Assembly (NCBI RefSeq): GCF_006542765.1
Contig: NZ_SKCD01000026.1
Location: 25,175 to 89,174 of the forward strand
Origin: Paenibacillus luteus
GTDB lineage: Bacteria; Bacillota; Bacilli; Paenibacillales; Paenibacillaceae
Direction of reading: 5' to 3'
Length of the DNA stretch: 64,000 nucleotides
The translations under genes and the position numbers were made by a program. Shown piece after piece: positions 52,563-61,637 of the stretch. A model generated the notes under the pieces. It was not told the origin of the DNA, ran no database searches, and saw only the letters and a list, made by a program, of their open reading frames with translations. The first letter of the stretch is position 1. Every line of letters begins with the position of its first letter.

Positions 52563-54101
52563 TTACGCTAGCACAAAGTCTGCTGCTCCCTCATGGTCTG
52601 GCTCTAGCGCTAAGATCTGCTGCGCATAATCCGATGCAGCCTGCTCGTCCTCCATCTCGTAACAGCAAATCGCCAAATGATAGAGCGTCTCGCTGCTTGC
52701 TTCGTGCTCCGCTGCCGATCGCTCGTAAAACACTCTCGCTTCGGCATAATGCTCCATCTGAAAGAGCATATTCGCACAAGCTAACGCTAGATCAGTTGGT
52801 TCATTCATCGGGTAGAAGCTCTCCCACATCATCCTGATGCCGTCGCTAAGGTCCATCGCTTCCTCCTCGCCATGACCCGGCAGCAGCTCCAGCATGCGGG
52901 AGTGGCTCTGGAGAAATAACTGCGAATCAAAGCGGCTTAACCGCCAGAAAGCCAGCAGCTGCGGCAGCTCCAGCTCATTCAAATGCTCGTCATACCAAAG
53001 CTTCAGGCTAAAAAAATCATCCGGCCCGAATCGGTCGATAAATCGCCGATAAGCAAGGCGGGTGTGAACGTAGCTTTCCGGCTTCTCCAGCATCAGCATG
53101 CAGCCGACATTCAGGTTACGGTAATGATGCTTCGTAAATAAAGTTAGCGCTCCCATCTGATCGAACGCATACTGAAGCGCATGGTAGTTGGCCGTCAAAG
53201 AAAAGCTGCCATGGTGAATGAGCTTCGGCGGCTCGGCGAACGTCCAGTTTTCCAGTCGGTGATCTCCTTTATCTGCCGTAAGCAGCAGGAAACCTGCGGT
53301 GGACAGTGCCCTAAGCCGCTGCAGACATGACAGCCCAACCGTTGGAAAGAGGATGTGAGAATCCTCCAGATTCTGCTTATAAAGCTCGATAACTTCGCGA
53401 TAGGGGTAATCGTCCCGCTCATATTCTTCCGCTCGGTAATAATGATAGCTAGGTACCAGTTGGGCCAGCTTATCCGCTGCAGCTAGGACACCATCCCGCT
53501 CTGGAGCATCAAAGGATACCCTGCATTCATAAATTTTGCTTTCATCCACATAGATTAATTCTTGAGGGACGCTGTCAAAAAAATAATTGGCAATCAGCAG
53601 CAGCGGCTGTTCCAAATCGCCTGGACGCACGGTAACGCCTGCCTCCAGCAAATGCAGCTCCGTATCCTGCACCGCATCAAATCGAGCAAAATCCAGCAGC
53701 CCCTGCTTCACAAACGGAAGCAGGCGCTCATGCTGCTGCCAGAATCCGATATTTTGCAGAGGCAGATCGCTCATCACATATCGAAAAGGCGGTAGTTCTA
53801 TATCAGCCTCCTTGAGCAGAGCCGTTAGCTCCATCAGCACATGGTAAGCCAGACGCCCAGAGCCCGCCCCAAGCTCAAGGATCGTAACCAGATCCATCCC
53901 TTTGTCCTTGCTCGATTGATCCAGAAGAAATCCGAAAATCATCTCCGCATAGGCCGTAGCGATATAGGGATTGCTTGTAATATATTGAGGAACCTGATCA
54001 CTCTGCCAGGCCTTAATTCCCTGCTTTTCAAAATAGTCACGCTGCAGCTCCCAAATCGGTGCCTCACTGAAGCGGTAAATTTCTTTTTCGTTGTCGCTCA
54101 T
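52563..54101 (-). CDS. SAM-dependent methyltransferase fused to TPR repeats, 512 aa
   Basis: The SAM-binding loop is ILELGAGSGRLAYHVL (about residues 73-88), followed by YVMSDLP and LLIANYFFDSVPQELIYV, a layout like the MidA/NDUFAF7-type methyltransferases. Residues from about 425 to the end form two or three tetratricopeptide repeats (EHYAEARVFYERSAAEHEAS and ETLYHLAICCYEMEDEQAA). The target is unknown; the TPR part suggests a protein partner. It has no operon partners and its own terminator. Confidence 0.8.
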   Translation of the reverse strand: MSDNEKEIYRFSEAPIWELQRDYFEKQGIKAWQSDQVPQYITSNPYIATAYAEMIFGFLLDQSSKDKGMDLVTILELGAGSGRLAYHVLMELTALLKEADIELPPFRYVMSDLPLQNIGFWQQHERLLPFVKQGLLDFARFDAVQDTELHLLEAGVTVRPGDLEQPLLLIANYFFDSVPQELIYVDESKIYECRVSFDAPERDGVLAAADKLAQLVPSYHYYRAEEYERDDYPYREVIELYKQNLEDSHILFPTVGLSCLQRLRALSTAGFLLLTADKGDHRLENWTFAEPPKLIHHGSFSLTANYHALQYAFDQMGALTLFTKHHYRNLNVGCMLMLEKPESYVHTRLAYRRFIDRFGPDDFFSLKLWYDEHLNELELPQLLAFWRLSRFDSQLFLQSHSRMLELLPGHGEEEAMDLSDGIRMMWESFYPMNEPTDLALACANMLFQMEHYAEARVFYERSAAEHEASSETLYHLAICCYEMEDEQAASDYAQQILALEPDHEGAADFVLA

Positions 54102-54383
54102 ATTCGTCCTACCCGCTTTTCACTATAAATTCTGATACAAGAAAAACAGCCCGCTATCCATTGGTAATAGCATGATGATGGCGCGCCGGCTGCCGAACTC
54201 TCGATCCAACGACTTAAACCTATCATCCGACGCACGGCTTGTCTAGAGCTAGTGTCATCTTCATTATACACAACATGCGAGCACCAAAATCATGCTCAAA
54301 ACCGATTTACAAATCGTTCCAATCCACTTACTCTGAATTACAGAGCAATCTGAATGAGTGTGACTATGAGGAGGAATCATTTC

Positions 54384-55307
54384 ATGCAAACCGTAATTCA
54401 GCTGGATCAGCTATGCAAGCGGTACGGCAATACCACAGCCGTCGACCATATTACAATGCAGGTGAACAAAGGGGAAATCTTCGGTATTGTTGGGCCCAAT
54501 GGCGCCGGAAAAACGACCTTGATCGAAATGCTCGAGGGCTTGCGGCTGCCAGACAGCGGCTCCGCCACCGTCCTCGGGCTCGACATCCGCAAGCATGCGA
54601 TGGAGATTAAGCAGCGGATCGGCGTTCTGCTGCAAGCCACCTCCATGCCTGAGAAAGCCAAAGTGCGCGAAGTGCTGCAAATGTTTGCCTCCTTATATCA
54701 TAAGAGCACGGATCCCAAAGAAATTTCCGCCTTCCTTGGACTTGAAGATAAGCAAAACGCATTCATCAAGTCGCTCTCCGGCGGCTGGAAGCAGCGCGTA
54801 TCGCTGGCGCTCGCGTTAATCAATGATCCTGAAATTTTGTTTCTCGATGAGCCGAGCATGGGACTGGATCCAAATGCCCGCAAAGAAATGTGGGATATGA
54901 TCCACCGCTTGAAGAAGGATGGGCGGACGATTGTCGTCACTACGCATTACATGGAGGAAGCCGAATATCTATGTGACCGGATTGCGGTCATCAGCCACGG
55001 GAAGCTCGTTGCTTTGGATACGCCGCAGAAGCTGATCTCGATGCTGGGCGGCACGAAGCGCATCAGCTTCAAGAACGCTGGTGTAACGGGGAAGGAAAGC
55101 TTCGCCGGACTGCCTTTTGTCGTTGACGTGGAGTGGGAAACGGATACAGTTAAGCTGCATTCGAGCCAGATCGACGAGACGCTGCAGGCTCTGTTCCGTT
55201 TAGCCGCCGAAGAAGGCTGGATGGTTAGCGGACTCCGGCTAGAGGATGCCTCCATGAACGACGTCTTTACCGAAATGACTGCCAGCGGAAAGGGGATCGC
55301 AGGATGA
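54384..55307 (+). CDS. ABC-2 exporter ATP-binding protein, 307 aa
   Basis: Walker A GPNGAGKTT, signature LSGGWKQR, Walker B ILFLDEPSMGLDP and the switch His in VTTHYMEEAEYLCDR are intact. The extra C-terminal 80 residues fit drug- or lipid-exporter ATPases of the CcmA/NodI kind. The start at ATG 54384 is nine bases after AGGAGG. Its stop overlaps the start of the permease gene. It is not suited to serve the sugar importers in this window. Confidence 0.93.
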   Translation: MQTVIQLDQLCKRYGNTTAVDHITMQVNKGEIFGIVGPNGAGKTTLIEMLEGLRLPDSGSATVLGLDIRKHAMEIKQRIGVLLQATSMPEKAKVREVLQMFASLYHKSTDPKEISAFLGLEDKQNAFIKSLSGGWKQRVSLALALINDPEILFLDEPSMGLDPNARKEMWDMIHRLKKDGRTIVVTTHYMEEAEYLCDRIAVISHGKLVALDTPQKLISMLGGTKRISFKNAGVTGKESFAGLPFVVDVEWETDTVKLHSSQIDETLQALFRLAAEEGWMVSGLRLEDASMNDVFTEMTASGKGIAG

Positions 55308-56050
55308 ACGCATTAGTACGGCTTATCGCTTTTGATTTCCGGTTATACCTTCGAGACTGGCTCACCATCTTCTGGATGCTGATTTACCCGGTTTTGATGC
55401 TGGTCATATTTGGTTCCATGTTCGGTAACCAGCCTGGCACTGAAGAAGGTTTGAAATATATTGATTCCTACATTCCGGCATTATGCGCCATGAATGTCAT
55501 CTCCGTCTCCGTCTTCACCTTGAATATCAATATGATCACTCAACGGGAAAGCGGCATTTTGCGAAGATACCGGGTCAGCCCCATTCGTTCAGCCTCCGTC
55601 CTGCTCTCTCATTCTATCCAAGGCGTCTTTCTCGTACTGGCAGGCGCGATCGAAATCATTCTCGTAGCCAGCTTCATATGGGATATTCATTTTTCCTTCT
55701 CCTCTATGCTGCTGCTCTTCGCTTGCCTGCTGTTTGGCTGCCTCAGCTTCTTCTGCCTTGGCTTTGCCTTGTCGGGACTTGCCAAAACGCCCGGAGCAGC
55801 AAGCGGCCTGGCTATGATCGTGTTTTTTCCGTCGCTGTTTCTGTCAGGCATCTCCATGCCGGTGGACATTTTGCCGACATTCATGCAGAAGCTGAGCCAA
55901 TGGCTGCCGATGTCTTATTTCGTAGAGCTGGCTCAAGGCGTATGGCTTGGCGGCTCGATCACTTTATTCGGCACCGAACTGGCAGTTATGCTGGGTTTCG
56001 CAGTCGTGTGCTGGGTACTCGCGTTTTTTCTTTTTCGCTGGGAAAAATAA
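55304..56050 (+). CDS. ABC-2 family exporter permease, 248 aa
   Basis: Six hydrophobic segments with the ABC-2 signature region (FPSLFLSGISMPVDILPTFMQKLSQ, here read in parts) identify the membrane partner of the ATPase at 54384-55307; the two genes share ATGA. The likely cargo is an antibiotic, toxin or lipid. A small winged-helix regulator follows, which suggests inducible export. Confidence 0.9.
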   Translation: MNALVRLIAFDFRLYLRDWLTIFWMLIYPVLMLVIFGSMFGNQPGTEEGLKYIDSYIPALCAMNVISVSVFTLNINMITQRESGILRRYRVSPIRSASVLLSHSIQGVFLVLAGAIEIILVASFIWDIHFSFSSMLLLFACLLFGCLSFFCLGFALSGLAKTPGAASGLAMIVFFPSLFLSGISMPVDILPTFMQKLSQWLPMSYFVELAQGVWLGGSITLFGTELAVMLGFAVVCWVLAFFLFRWEK

Positions 56051-56051
56051 C

Positions 56052-56072
56052 CGGGAAATCCCGCTAAACTAG
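56052..56072. repeat. Fragment of the CCGCTAAACTAG repeat family
   Basis: CGGGAAATCCCG makes a small hairpin followed by CCGCTAAACTAG, identical over 12 bases to the repeat cluster at 26703-26714. It lies between the permease stop and a shortened regulator gene. Confidence 0.4.
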
Positions 56073-56084
56073 GGAGCGTTCACA

Positions 56085-56354
56085 TTGAACAAACAACAGG
56101 AAGCAGCCTCGGCGGACTCGCTGCTGACGCTGCGCGGCGAGCTTGAGCTGACCGAGGGCAACCTTGGAAACCATATCAGCGTACTGGAGGAGGCCGCATA
56201 CATTAAAGTAACCAAAACCTTCGCCGACAAGCGGCCCACAACGATCTGCTCGACCACGCCGCTTGGTCTGGAGATGTTTGAGCAATACATTTCCGGCTTG
56301 GAAAAAATCATTTGCATGGCGCGTGCCACAGGGAAAAAAGCTAAAAAAAAATAA
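56085..56354 (+). CDS. N-terminally shortened winged-helix regulator, 89 aa
   Basis: LELTEGNLGNHISVLEEAAYIKVTK and the wing region TFADKRPTTICSTTPLGLEMFEQY match the HTH_34-type (MarR/ArsR-like) regulators often found beside ABC-2 exporters. Complete members begin with a helix resembling HxPVRLRIL about 25 residues earlier; here that part is absent and replaced by MNKQQEAASAD. TTG start with AGGGAG eight bases upstream. An in-frame TAG lies close upstream, so no longer form exists. It may be a working short form or a decayed gene. Confidence 0.65.
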   Translation: MNKQQEAASADSLLTLRGELELTEGNLGNHISVLEEAAYIKVTKTFADKRPTTICSTTPLGLEMFEQYISGLEKIICMARATGKKAKKK

Positions 56355-56440
56355 CCTTTTACCTTCCGCTATAAGGTTAGAGCTATTGAATCTTTTAAGG
56401 CACCCTCATAGAAAAACGAATAAACATTATAAAATCTCAA

Positions 56441-56486
56441 AAAAACCCAATTTCCCTTTTGCATATAATAGGAAATTGGGATTTTG
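56441..56486 (-). terminator. Terminator of the pectinesterase operon
   Basis: CCCAATTTCC and GGAAATTGGG pair around a 15-base loop, with TTTTTTT following on the minus strand (and ATTTTG on the plus strand). It lies 130 bases past the pectinesterase stop. Confidence 0.75.
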
Positions 56487-56619
56487 TTATATCATTAACA
56501 TGCCTGTTTGTAGATACCTAGCTTTGAGAGTAATCCTATTGATATAGGAAGAAAAAATGGAAAGGTGTTTATCCTGCCTTTTCAATACCTTCCTGCTTCT
56601 TTTCTCCCTTATAAAGAAC

Positions 56620-57600
56620 TTAGGCAGGCTTCCAGCCATCTTCACCACATAAAATAGTAATGATATTAAATTCATTCGCTTGTTCATCCTTCAGCTTATG
56701 CGACCAGCCCACTCTCCCACCTGTTTTCGCACCCGGACCACTGCTGTTATATTCCACGAACACCGTAGTCGTCTCACTGCCTATCTTGTCCCAATTATGC
56801 CAGCCGGCAGCTATGATATGCTCGCCGAGCCAGCAGTTAAGATAGGCGACCTTAGCGTATTCGCGCCAAGGCCTTCCTAAGTAAACGCTGTTTGGCGGTG
56901 CATTCCCCGTTAGCCTGCATTGTAGAAAGACGTAACCGAACGCAGACTCGGCAGTAGTCGAGGCTGCCGTAATCCATCCATTAACTCCACTCTTTCCTTC
57001 CAGCCTGTTTTTCGTGTAAATTTCACATCGGTGAAACACAGCCGTCGCAGAGCCAAAAATAAAATCGACGTCACCTTCAATATAACAATCCTCGTAATAT
57101 TGGCGAACGTTCTTTCTTGGCATGCCCTCACGCGGTCCGCCGAAGGTGCTGCGGTCAATCGGAAAAGGCGGCAATGGACCTGTGAATAGGGTATCCTGAT
57201 GGCCAATAAACCGGCACTGCTTGAATATAGCTCTATCTCCATCTACATAAGCTGCAAGCGCCTGTCCTACCTCCTCGCCTTTACCCGCCGAGTTAACAAA
57301 CGAGATGCGCTCCGCGCTGAAATTATCAGCTCCAACAAAAAGAGAATAGGAATTGAAGGTATGGTACGGCTCTCCATTCGGAAAAGTCTTCAGCGCATAA
57401 TCGTCAAAGGTAACAATCGTATGCTCCACACTTTCTCCAAGAAGCGAAACCATCGGCTTATCGACATGGAGCTTTTCCTTATAAATACCGTTCTTGATCG
57501 TTATCTGTATCCGTTCTTTTAAATTCGGAGGCACAGCATCTAGTGCCTCCTGAACCGTTGTAAAGTCACCGCTTCCGTCCTTTGCGACAATCACGCTCAT
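56620..57600 (-). CDS. Pectinesterase (CE8) without signal peptide, 326 aa
   Basis: The beta-helix family motifs are all visible: GHQDTLFTG, YIEGDVDFIFGSATAVF with the nucleophile Asp, and YLGRPWREYAKVAYLNC with the Arg that binds galacturonate. It removes methyl esters from polygalacturonate. The start at ATG 57600 has AGGAGGG upstream; a 75-codon upstream extension runs into the GH105 gene and is rejected. Without a signal peptide it should de-esterify imported oligogalacturonides in the cytoplasm. It is 46 bases downstream of the GH105 gene. Confidence 0.9.
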   Translation of the reverse strand: MSVIVAKDGSGDFTTVQEALDAVPPNLKERIQITIKNGIYKEKLHVDKPMVSLLGESVEHTIVTFDDYALKTFPNGEPYHTFNSYSLFVGADNFSAERISFVNSAGKGEEVGQALAAYVDGDRAIFKQCRFIGHQDTLFTGPLPPFPIDRSTFGGPREGMPRKNVRQYYEDCYIEGDVDFIFGSATAVFHRCEIYTKNRLEGKSGVNGWITAASTTAESAFGYVFLQCRLTGNAPPNSVYLGRPWREYAKVAYLNCWLGEHIIAAGWHNWDKIGSETTTVFVEYNSSGPGAKTGGRVGWSHKLKDEQANEFNIITILCGEDGWKPA

Positions 57601-57646
57601 GTCCCTCCTGTTCGCAGCTTGTTCTTCTCTATGCATCACATGATAG

Positions 57647-58774
57647 TTATCTGCTAATCCGCAGGTCCAGCTTCTCTGCCTCAAGCGCTGCAAGCAGAAA
57701 CGGAGCCACGCCCATAAAGGAATCGGAAACGATCTGCTCTCCGATATAATAACCGTAAGAACCGTCGCGATCGAAGCTGAGTCCGGCTCCATGACAGATT
57801 CCGTGAAGATGCACACCTTGGCCATCCTCTTCAGTCAATCGTTCGACAATGCCCTGGAAGCCTTTCGCTGCTATGGTATAGAAGCCACTCTCCAAATAGC
57901 GCAGGCGCAGTCCCTTAGCCATTGCATATACGAACATGCTTGAGCCCGATGCCTCGAGGTAATTGCCTTTGCGGAAGCCTTGGTCGAGCACCTGAAACCA
58001 TAGTCCGCTGTCAGTCTCCTGCACACGGCCAAGCGCATGGCACATCCGTTCAAAGATGCCGATAATTGTCCCCCGCTTCGGATGATCGATTGGAAAATGC
58101 TCTAAACTATCCACAAGCGCCATAGCATACCAGCCCATTGCCCTGCTCCAGAAATGCGGTGAGCAGCCAGTAACCGAATCTGCCCACACCTGCTCTTTGG
58201 ACTCATCCCACCCGTGGTAAAGGAGGCCGCTTCTGGGGTCGCGGGTTTTTCTCTCCATGAGCAGCAGTTGATGGGCAACCTCGTCGAACAGCTCTGGTTT
58301 GTTGAAGGTTTTCGCATATTGGGCAAGAAACGGTGAAGCCATGTACAAGCCGTCCAGCCACATTTGGTAAGGATAAATCTTCTTGTGCCAGAACCCTCCC
58401 TCCGATGTTCGCGGCTGTCCGAGCAACTGCGCGGCAAGCATATGAGCGGCTTTCTCATAGCGGATATCCCCTGTCCGCTCCAACAACAGAAACAGGTTCT
58501 TGCCCTGATTGATTTGATCCAAATTGTACTCTTCGAGTGAATAGGTCAGAATCGATCCTTCCTCTGTGATATACAAGTCCATATGCTTCTGCATAAACGT
58601 TACATAGCTTTCAATGCCATAGTGAACGCCAGTCCGCGCGATTGCCATCAGCGTCATTCCCTCGACATAAGCCCAACGTCCTTTCGTAAAGCCATGATAG
58701 CCATCTTCGTCCACCTGCCTGGCGATCATCTCCACTATCTTCTGCGACCAGCCCAACTTTGCATCTGTTTTCAT
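57647..58774 (-). CDS. GH105 unsaturated rhamnogalacturonyl hydrolase (YteR-like), 375 aa
   Basis: An (alpha/alpha)6 barrel with YPYQMWLDGLYMASPFLAQY, where Asp141 corresponds to the catalytic Asp143 of YteR. WSRAMGWYAMALVDSLEHFP and YLEASGSSMFVYAMAKGLR are typical of the family. It splits the unsaturated galacturonyl end left by pectate or rhamnogalacturonan lyases. No signal peptide; GGGGAGG precedes the ATG. It lies between the LacI gene and the pectinesterase gene and defines locus D as a pectin locus. Confidence 0.93.
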   Translation of the reverse strand: MKTDAKLGWSQKIVEMIARQVDEDGYHGFTKGRWAYVEGMTLMAIARTGVHYGIESYVTFMQKHMDLYITEEGSILTYSLEEYNLDQINQGKNLFLLLERTGDIRYEKAAHMLAAQLLGQPRTSEGGFWHKKIYPYQMWLDGLYMASPFLAQYAKTFNKPELFDEVAHQLLLMERKTRDPRSGLLYHGWDESKEQVWADSVTGCSPHFWSRAMGWYAMALVDSLEHFPIDHPKRGTIIGIFERMCHALGRVQETDSGLWFQVLDQGFRKGNYLEASGSSMFVYAMAKGLRLRYLESGFYTIAAKGFQGIVERLTEEDGQGVHLHGICHGAGLSFDRDGSYGYYIGEQIVSDSFMGVAPFLLAALEAEKLDLRISR

Positions 58775-58800
58775 CAGAAGGCCTCCCCTTGTTCTTGTTG

Positions 58801-59775
58801 CTACTTCGCTGTTTTGCAGCGCATGACCGAATGGCGTGAATAGAGCTGCGGCTGTATGACAACCGGATAATCAACATGCTCCTTCTTAATAAGCGCGACA
58901 ATCAATTCCGCCGCCGCAGATGCCAATTCATCAAGCGGGGGGCCGATCGTCGTTATGGCTACCTCGGCATATTGCATGTCGGGGGTGTCATCATATCCAA
59001 TTAGTGAAATATCCTGTGGTACGCTCAAACCTCTCTCCATCAAAGCGCGCAGCGCTCCTCTGGTCACCATGTTGTTAAGTCCAATAAAGGCGGTCGGCGA
59101 GCCTTCCCCAAAGGAATAGTCGCGTATGGCTAGATAACCATCCTCCCAAGACGAATAAGCCGGCAATAGGCTATCGCTGGAAAAAGGCAGTCCCGTCCGA
59201 TGGAGCGCTTCTTTAAATCCACGAATTTTGATGTCCTGCGAATCACCGATAAATCCGATCCGTTCATGGCCGAATGACTTCAAATGCTCGACAGCTTTGA
59301 ATATCCCTTCTTTCCGGTCTATTTTGATATAAGGAGAATTAGGACTTTCCTCGGCGCCCAGCAGAAAGCACGGAATTTGGATATTGGAAAATTCCTTCAG
59401 GAACTGCTCCCTGTGATCCGGCATATAGTCCCAGAAAATGCAGCCATCTACCCTTAGCTGACTAAAAATTTCTAGCCCGTCGGTCGGTACGACCAGAATC
59501 ATCTGATAGCCCCGATCCTTCAGTTCCTGATGCAGCTTCTTTGAAATGTTCGAGAACAACGGATTGCTAAGCTCATCCAATACGAAACCAATAATGTTGC
59601 TTTTGCCTGATGATAGCTGCGTCGCCATAATGTTTTTTCGGTAATTGTGTTTCTCCGCAATCGACAGCACCTTCTGCCGAGTAGCAGGCTTAATGAGCGG
59701 ATCACCGTTCAATGCTTTGGACACCGTGCTGTAGCTGACACCCGCCAGCTTTGCCAAATCTTTAATAGTAATCAC
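58801..59775 (-). CDS. LacI-family regulator of the pectin locus, 324 aa
   Basis: The helix-turn-helix ITIKDLAKLAGVSYSTVSKALNG is complete; IIGFVLDELSNPLF, FIGLNNMVTRGALRALMERG and LIGYDDTPDM mark the effector domain. The start is GTG at 59775 with GAGGTG upstream. It is 26 bases from the GH105 gene, so it is co-transcribed with it. A TATTAAAC-N13-GTTTAATA palindrome lies upstream and suggests autoregulation; CAACGTT palindromes flank the transporter promoter. Confidence 0.92.
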   Translation of the reverse strand: MITIKDLAKLAGVSYSTVSKALNGDPLIKPATRQKVLSIAEKHNYRKNIMATQLSSGKSNIIGFVLDELSNPLFSNISKKLHQELKDRGYQMILVVPTDGLEIFSQLRVDGCIFWDYMPDHREQFLKEFSNIQIPCFLLGAEESPNSPYIKIDRKEGIFKAVEHLKSFGHERIGFIGDSQDIKIRGFKEALHRTGLPFSSDSLLPAYSSWEDGYLAIRDYSFGEGSPTAFIGLNNMVTRGALRALMERGLSVPQDISLIGYDDTPDMQYAEVAITTIGPPLDELASAAAELIVALIKKEHVDYPVVIQPQLYSRHSVMRCKTAK

Positions 59776-59818
59776 GTATTGTGCACACCTCTTTCAACCA
59801 GTCGCTCTATACCTCTCA

Positions 59819-59847
59819 TATTAAACGATTTCATGAAGTGTTTAATA
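59819..59847. promoter_or_regulatory. Palindromic operator before the pectin-locus LacI gene
   Basis: TATTAAAC and GTTTAATA are exact eight-base inverted arms around 13 bases that include TTTCATGAA. It sits about 45 bases before the GTG start, where it would overlap the -35 region. Confidence 0.6.
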
Positions 59848-59852
59848 GTAGG

Positions 59853-59888
59853 GTACCGGCATCAGAATGTGCATTCTGACGCCGGTAC
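59853..59888 (-). terminator. Strong hairpin after the locus D binding-protein gene
   Basis: GTACCGGC-TCAGAATG and CATTCTGA-GCCGGTAC pair almost perfectly, but no T-run follows. It may protect the 3' end of the binding-protein mRNA or act as a weak terminator before the LacI gene. Confidence 0.5.
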
Positions 59889-59911
59889 TGCATGAACAGA
59901 GCGTATAGCCC

Positions 59912-61501
59912 TTACTTTACAGCTGCAACGTAACGGTCATACTGTGCTTGCTTGCCGGCAAGCACCTCTTCGATCCCCATGCTCTTCAAAACTTTTAAGT
60001 ACGCATCGAATTTATCGAGACCCTCTTTGCCTGTAATGAACTTCAGATTCATCTCGTCTACATACGTTGTAATATCCGCCATGTATTGATTTTCTACGCT
60101 GGCTTCCTCAGGCAAGGCATACACAAACGGAAACGGAGCTTTAATGAATGGTTCAATCTTCTTATCCATCTCCGCATGCCATGGTGCCACGAGCACGTCA
60201 GTGGAGTCGGTCGATTGCATATTCGGCAGGTTGACCGGACCAATGCCCAGCTTTTGAATAAAATCATTATTTTTTCCCTGCTCCGTGAACTGCTTTTTGC
60301 CGTCAACCTCCTCATACGTGACGCCTTTCAGGCCCCAGGTATAGTTTGTCTTGGCTTCGTCGCTTATCGCCATGTCTAGGAATTTAAAGGCTAACTCCGG
60401 ATTCTTGCTGTTTTTGGATATGCCGAAAATACCGCTCATCGGCGTTCTTCCTACATAGAACTGGTCGCCGCCTGGCCCTTTAAGAGGCAAAATCCCCTTA
60501 ATGATCGGCGTGCTAGGATCATAGTCTGGATAAAGCGGACTGTATACCATAGAAGTGTACCAACTGAAATTGAACGTGGCTCCCGCCGTATTTTGCGAAA
60601 ATCTCGAAGTTACCTGATCGCCAGTCGTGCTCGCAAAATCCACACCAAGCAGCCCTTCCTGATACAAACCGTTCAAATAGGTCAAATAATCCTTATACAC
60701 TGGCTCATAATACCCAAAGTGGACTTTATTGCTGTCATCCGAGTAGAACTGGTTGGACAAGTCCATGCCAAAGACCGGACCAAACGCCATTGGAATAAAT
60801 TTCGGATCGGTAGTGAAAGGAACCTCATCCTGCTGTCCATTCTTATTCGGATCATCAGTCTTGAATCTCCGCAGCATTTCCGTAAATTCATCAAGCGTTG
60901 TCGGCTCCTTCATGCCTAAAGCATCCAACCATCTCATATTTACCATAAAGAGCGGCATATAGTTTTTCGTGAGCGTTTGCTGGGGCACATAATACATTTT
61001 GCCATCCGGCGTCGTTAGGCTCGCTTTAATTTCAGGCGATTGCTCGTATATTTTTTTTAGATTAACGCCATATTTTTCATACATTTCATCGATTGGAATA
61101 ACTAGTCCGCTCTTTATATATTTCATCAGCTGATCTTGGTCCGGCATGTAGACGATATCCGGAAGATCGATGCCCGAAGCCAATCTCGGGCTAATGGAAT
61201 CCGCGTAATTCTGAGGTGGAATAAGCTCCCAATTCACAGTAATACCGGCTCGCTTTACGATTTCATTTACTATATCCGCATTAGCCAAATCAACGTTAGT
61301 CGACCAGGCATTCGTCCCTAGAATCGACAAGGTTGCAGGTTTATCAGTGATTGGACCGGCCCCCGTGTAAGTGAAGCTTGTGTCTGAATCGGCATTGGAT
61401 GTCGTTTCTGGGCTGCCCCCCGCGTTGCTGCAGCCTGCAATAATTGCTGCAAGCGTGCCCGCAATAACGATTGCTTTGAACCCTTTTAACGTATTCGCCA
61501 T
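59912..61501 (-). CDS. Extracellular solute-binding lipoprotein, locus D, 529 aa
   Basis: The start at ATG 61501 follows GAGGAGG and gives a regular signal peptide with lipobox IIAGC (Cys24). A longer reading by 38 codons is rejected. The body (TPDGKMYYVPQQTLTKNYMP and DPNKNGQQDEVPFTTDP, an EF-hand-like loop) matches LplA-type binders. The operon with two permeases, and GH105 downstream, point to unsaturated rhamnogalacturonan or galacturonan oligomers as the ligand. Confidence 0.92.
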   Translation of the reverse strand: MANTLKGFKAIVIAGTLAAIIAGCSNAGGSPETTSNADSDTSFTYTGAGPITDKPATLSILGTNAWSTNVDLANADIVNEIVKRAGITVNWELIPPQNYADSISPRLASGIDLPDIVYMPDQDQLMKYIKSGLVIPIDEMYEKYGVNLKKIYEQSPEIKASLTTPDGKMYYVPQQTLTKNYMPLFMVNMRWLDALGMKEPTTLDEFTEMLRRFKTDDPNKNGQQDEVPFTTDPKFIPMAFGPVFGMDLSNQFYSDDSNKVHFGYYEPVYKDYLTYLNGLYQEGLLGVDFASTTGDQVTSRFSQNTAGATFNFSWYTSMVYSPLYPDYDPSTPIIKGILPLKGPGGDQFYVGRTPMSGIFGISKNSKNPELAFKFLDMAISDEAKTNYTWGLKGVTYEEVDGKKQFTEQGKNNDFIQKLGIGPVNLPNMQSTDSTDVLVAPWHAEMDKKIEPFIKAPFPFVYALPEEASVENQYMADITTYVDEMNLKFITGKEGLDKFDAYLKVLKSMGIEEVLAGKQAQYDRYVAAVK

Positions 61502-61637
61502 TAGACTTTCCTCCTCATAAAATAAGCATAGCGGTGATGCAACTTCCCCCTGATGCAGCAATTGTACATTTAGCATGAGCGTTGCCTGGTTTGAATCACC
61601 TCCCTTATGAATCATGAGCGCATGCTGTCATTATCCT

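Noticed and set aside
57601..57825. N-terminal extension of the pectinesterase by 75 codons
   Set aside because: It lies inside the GH105 gene and has no family likeness.
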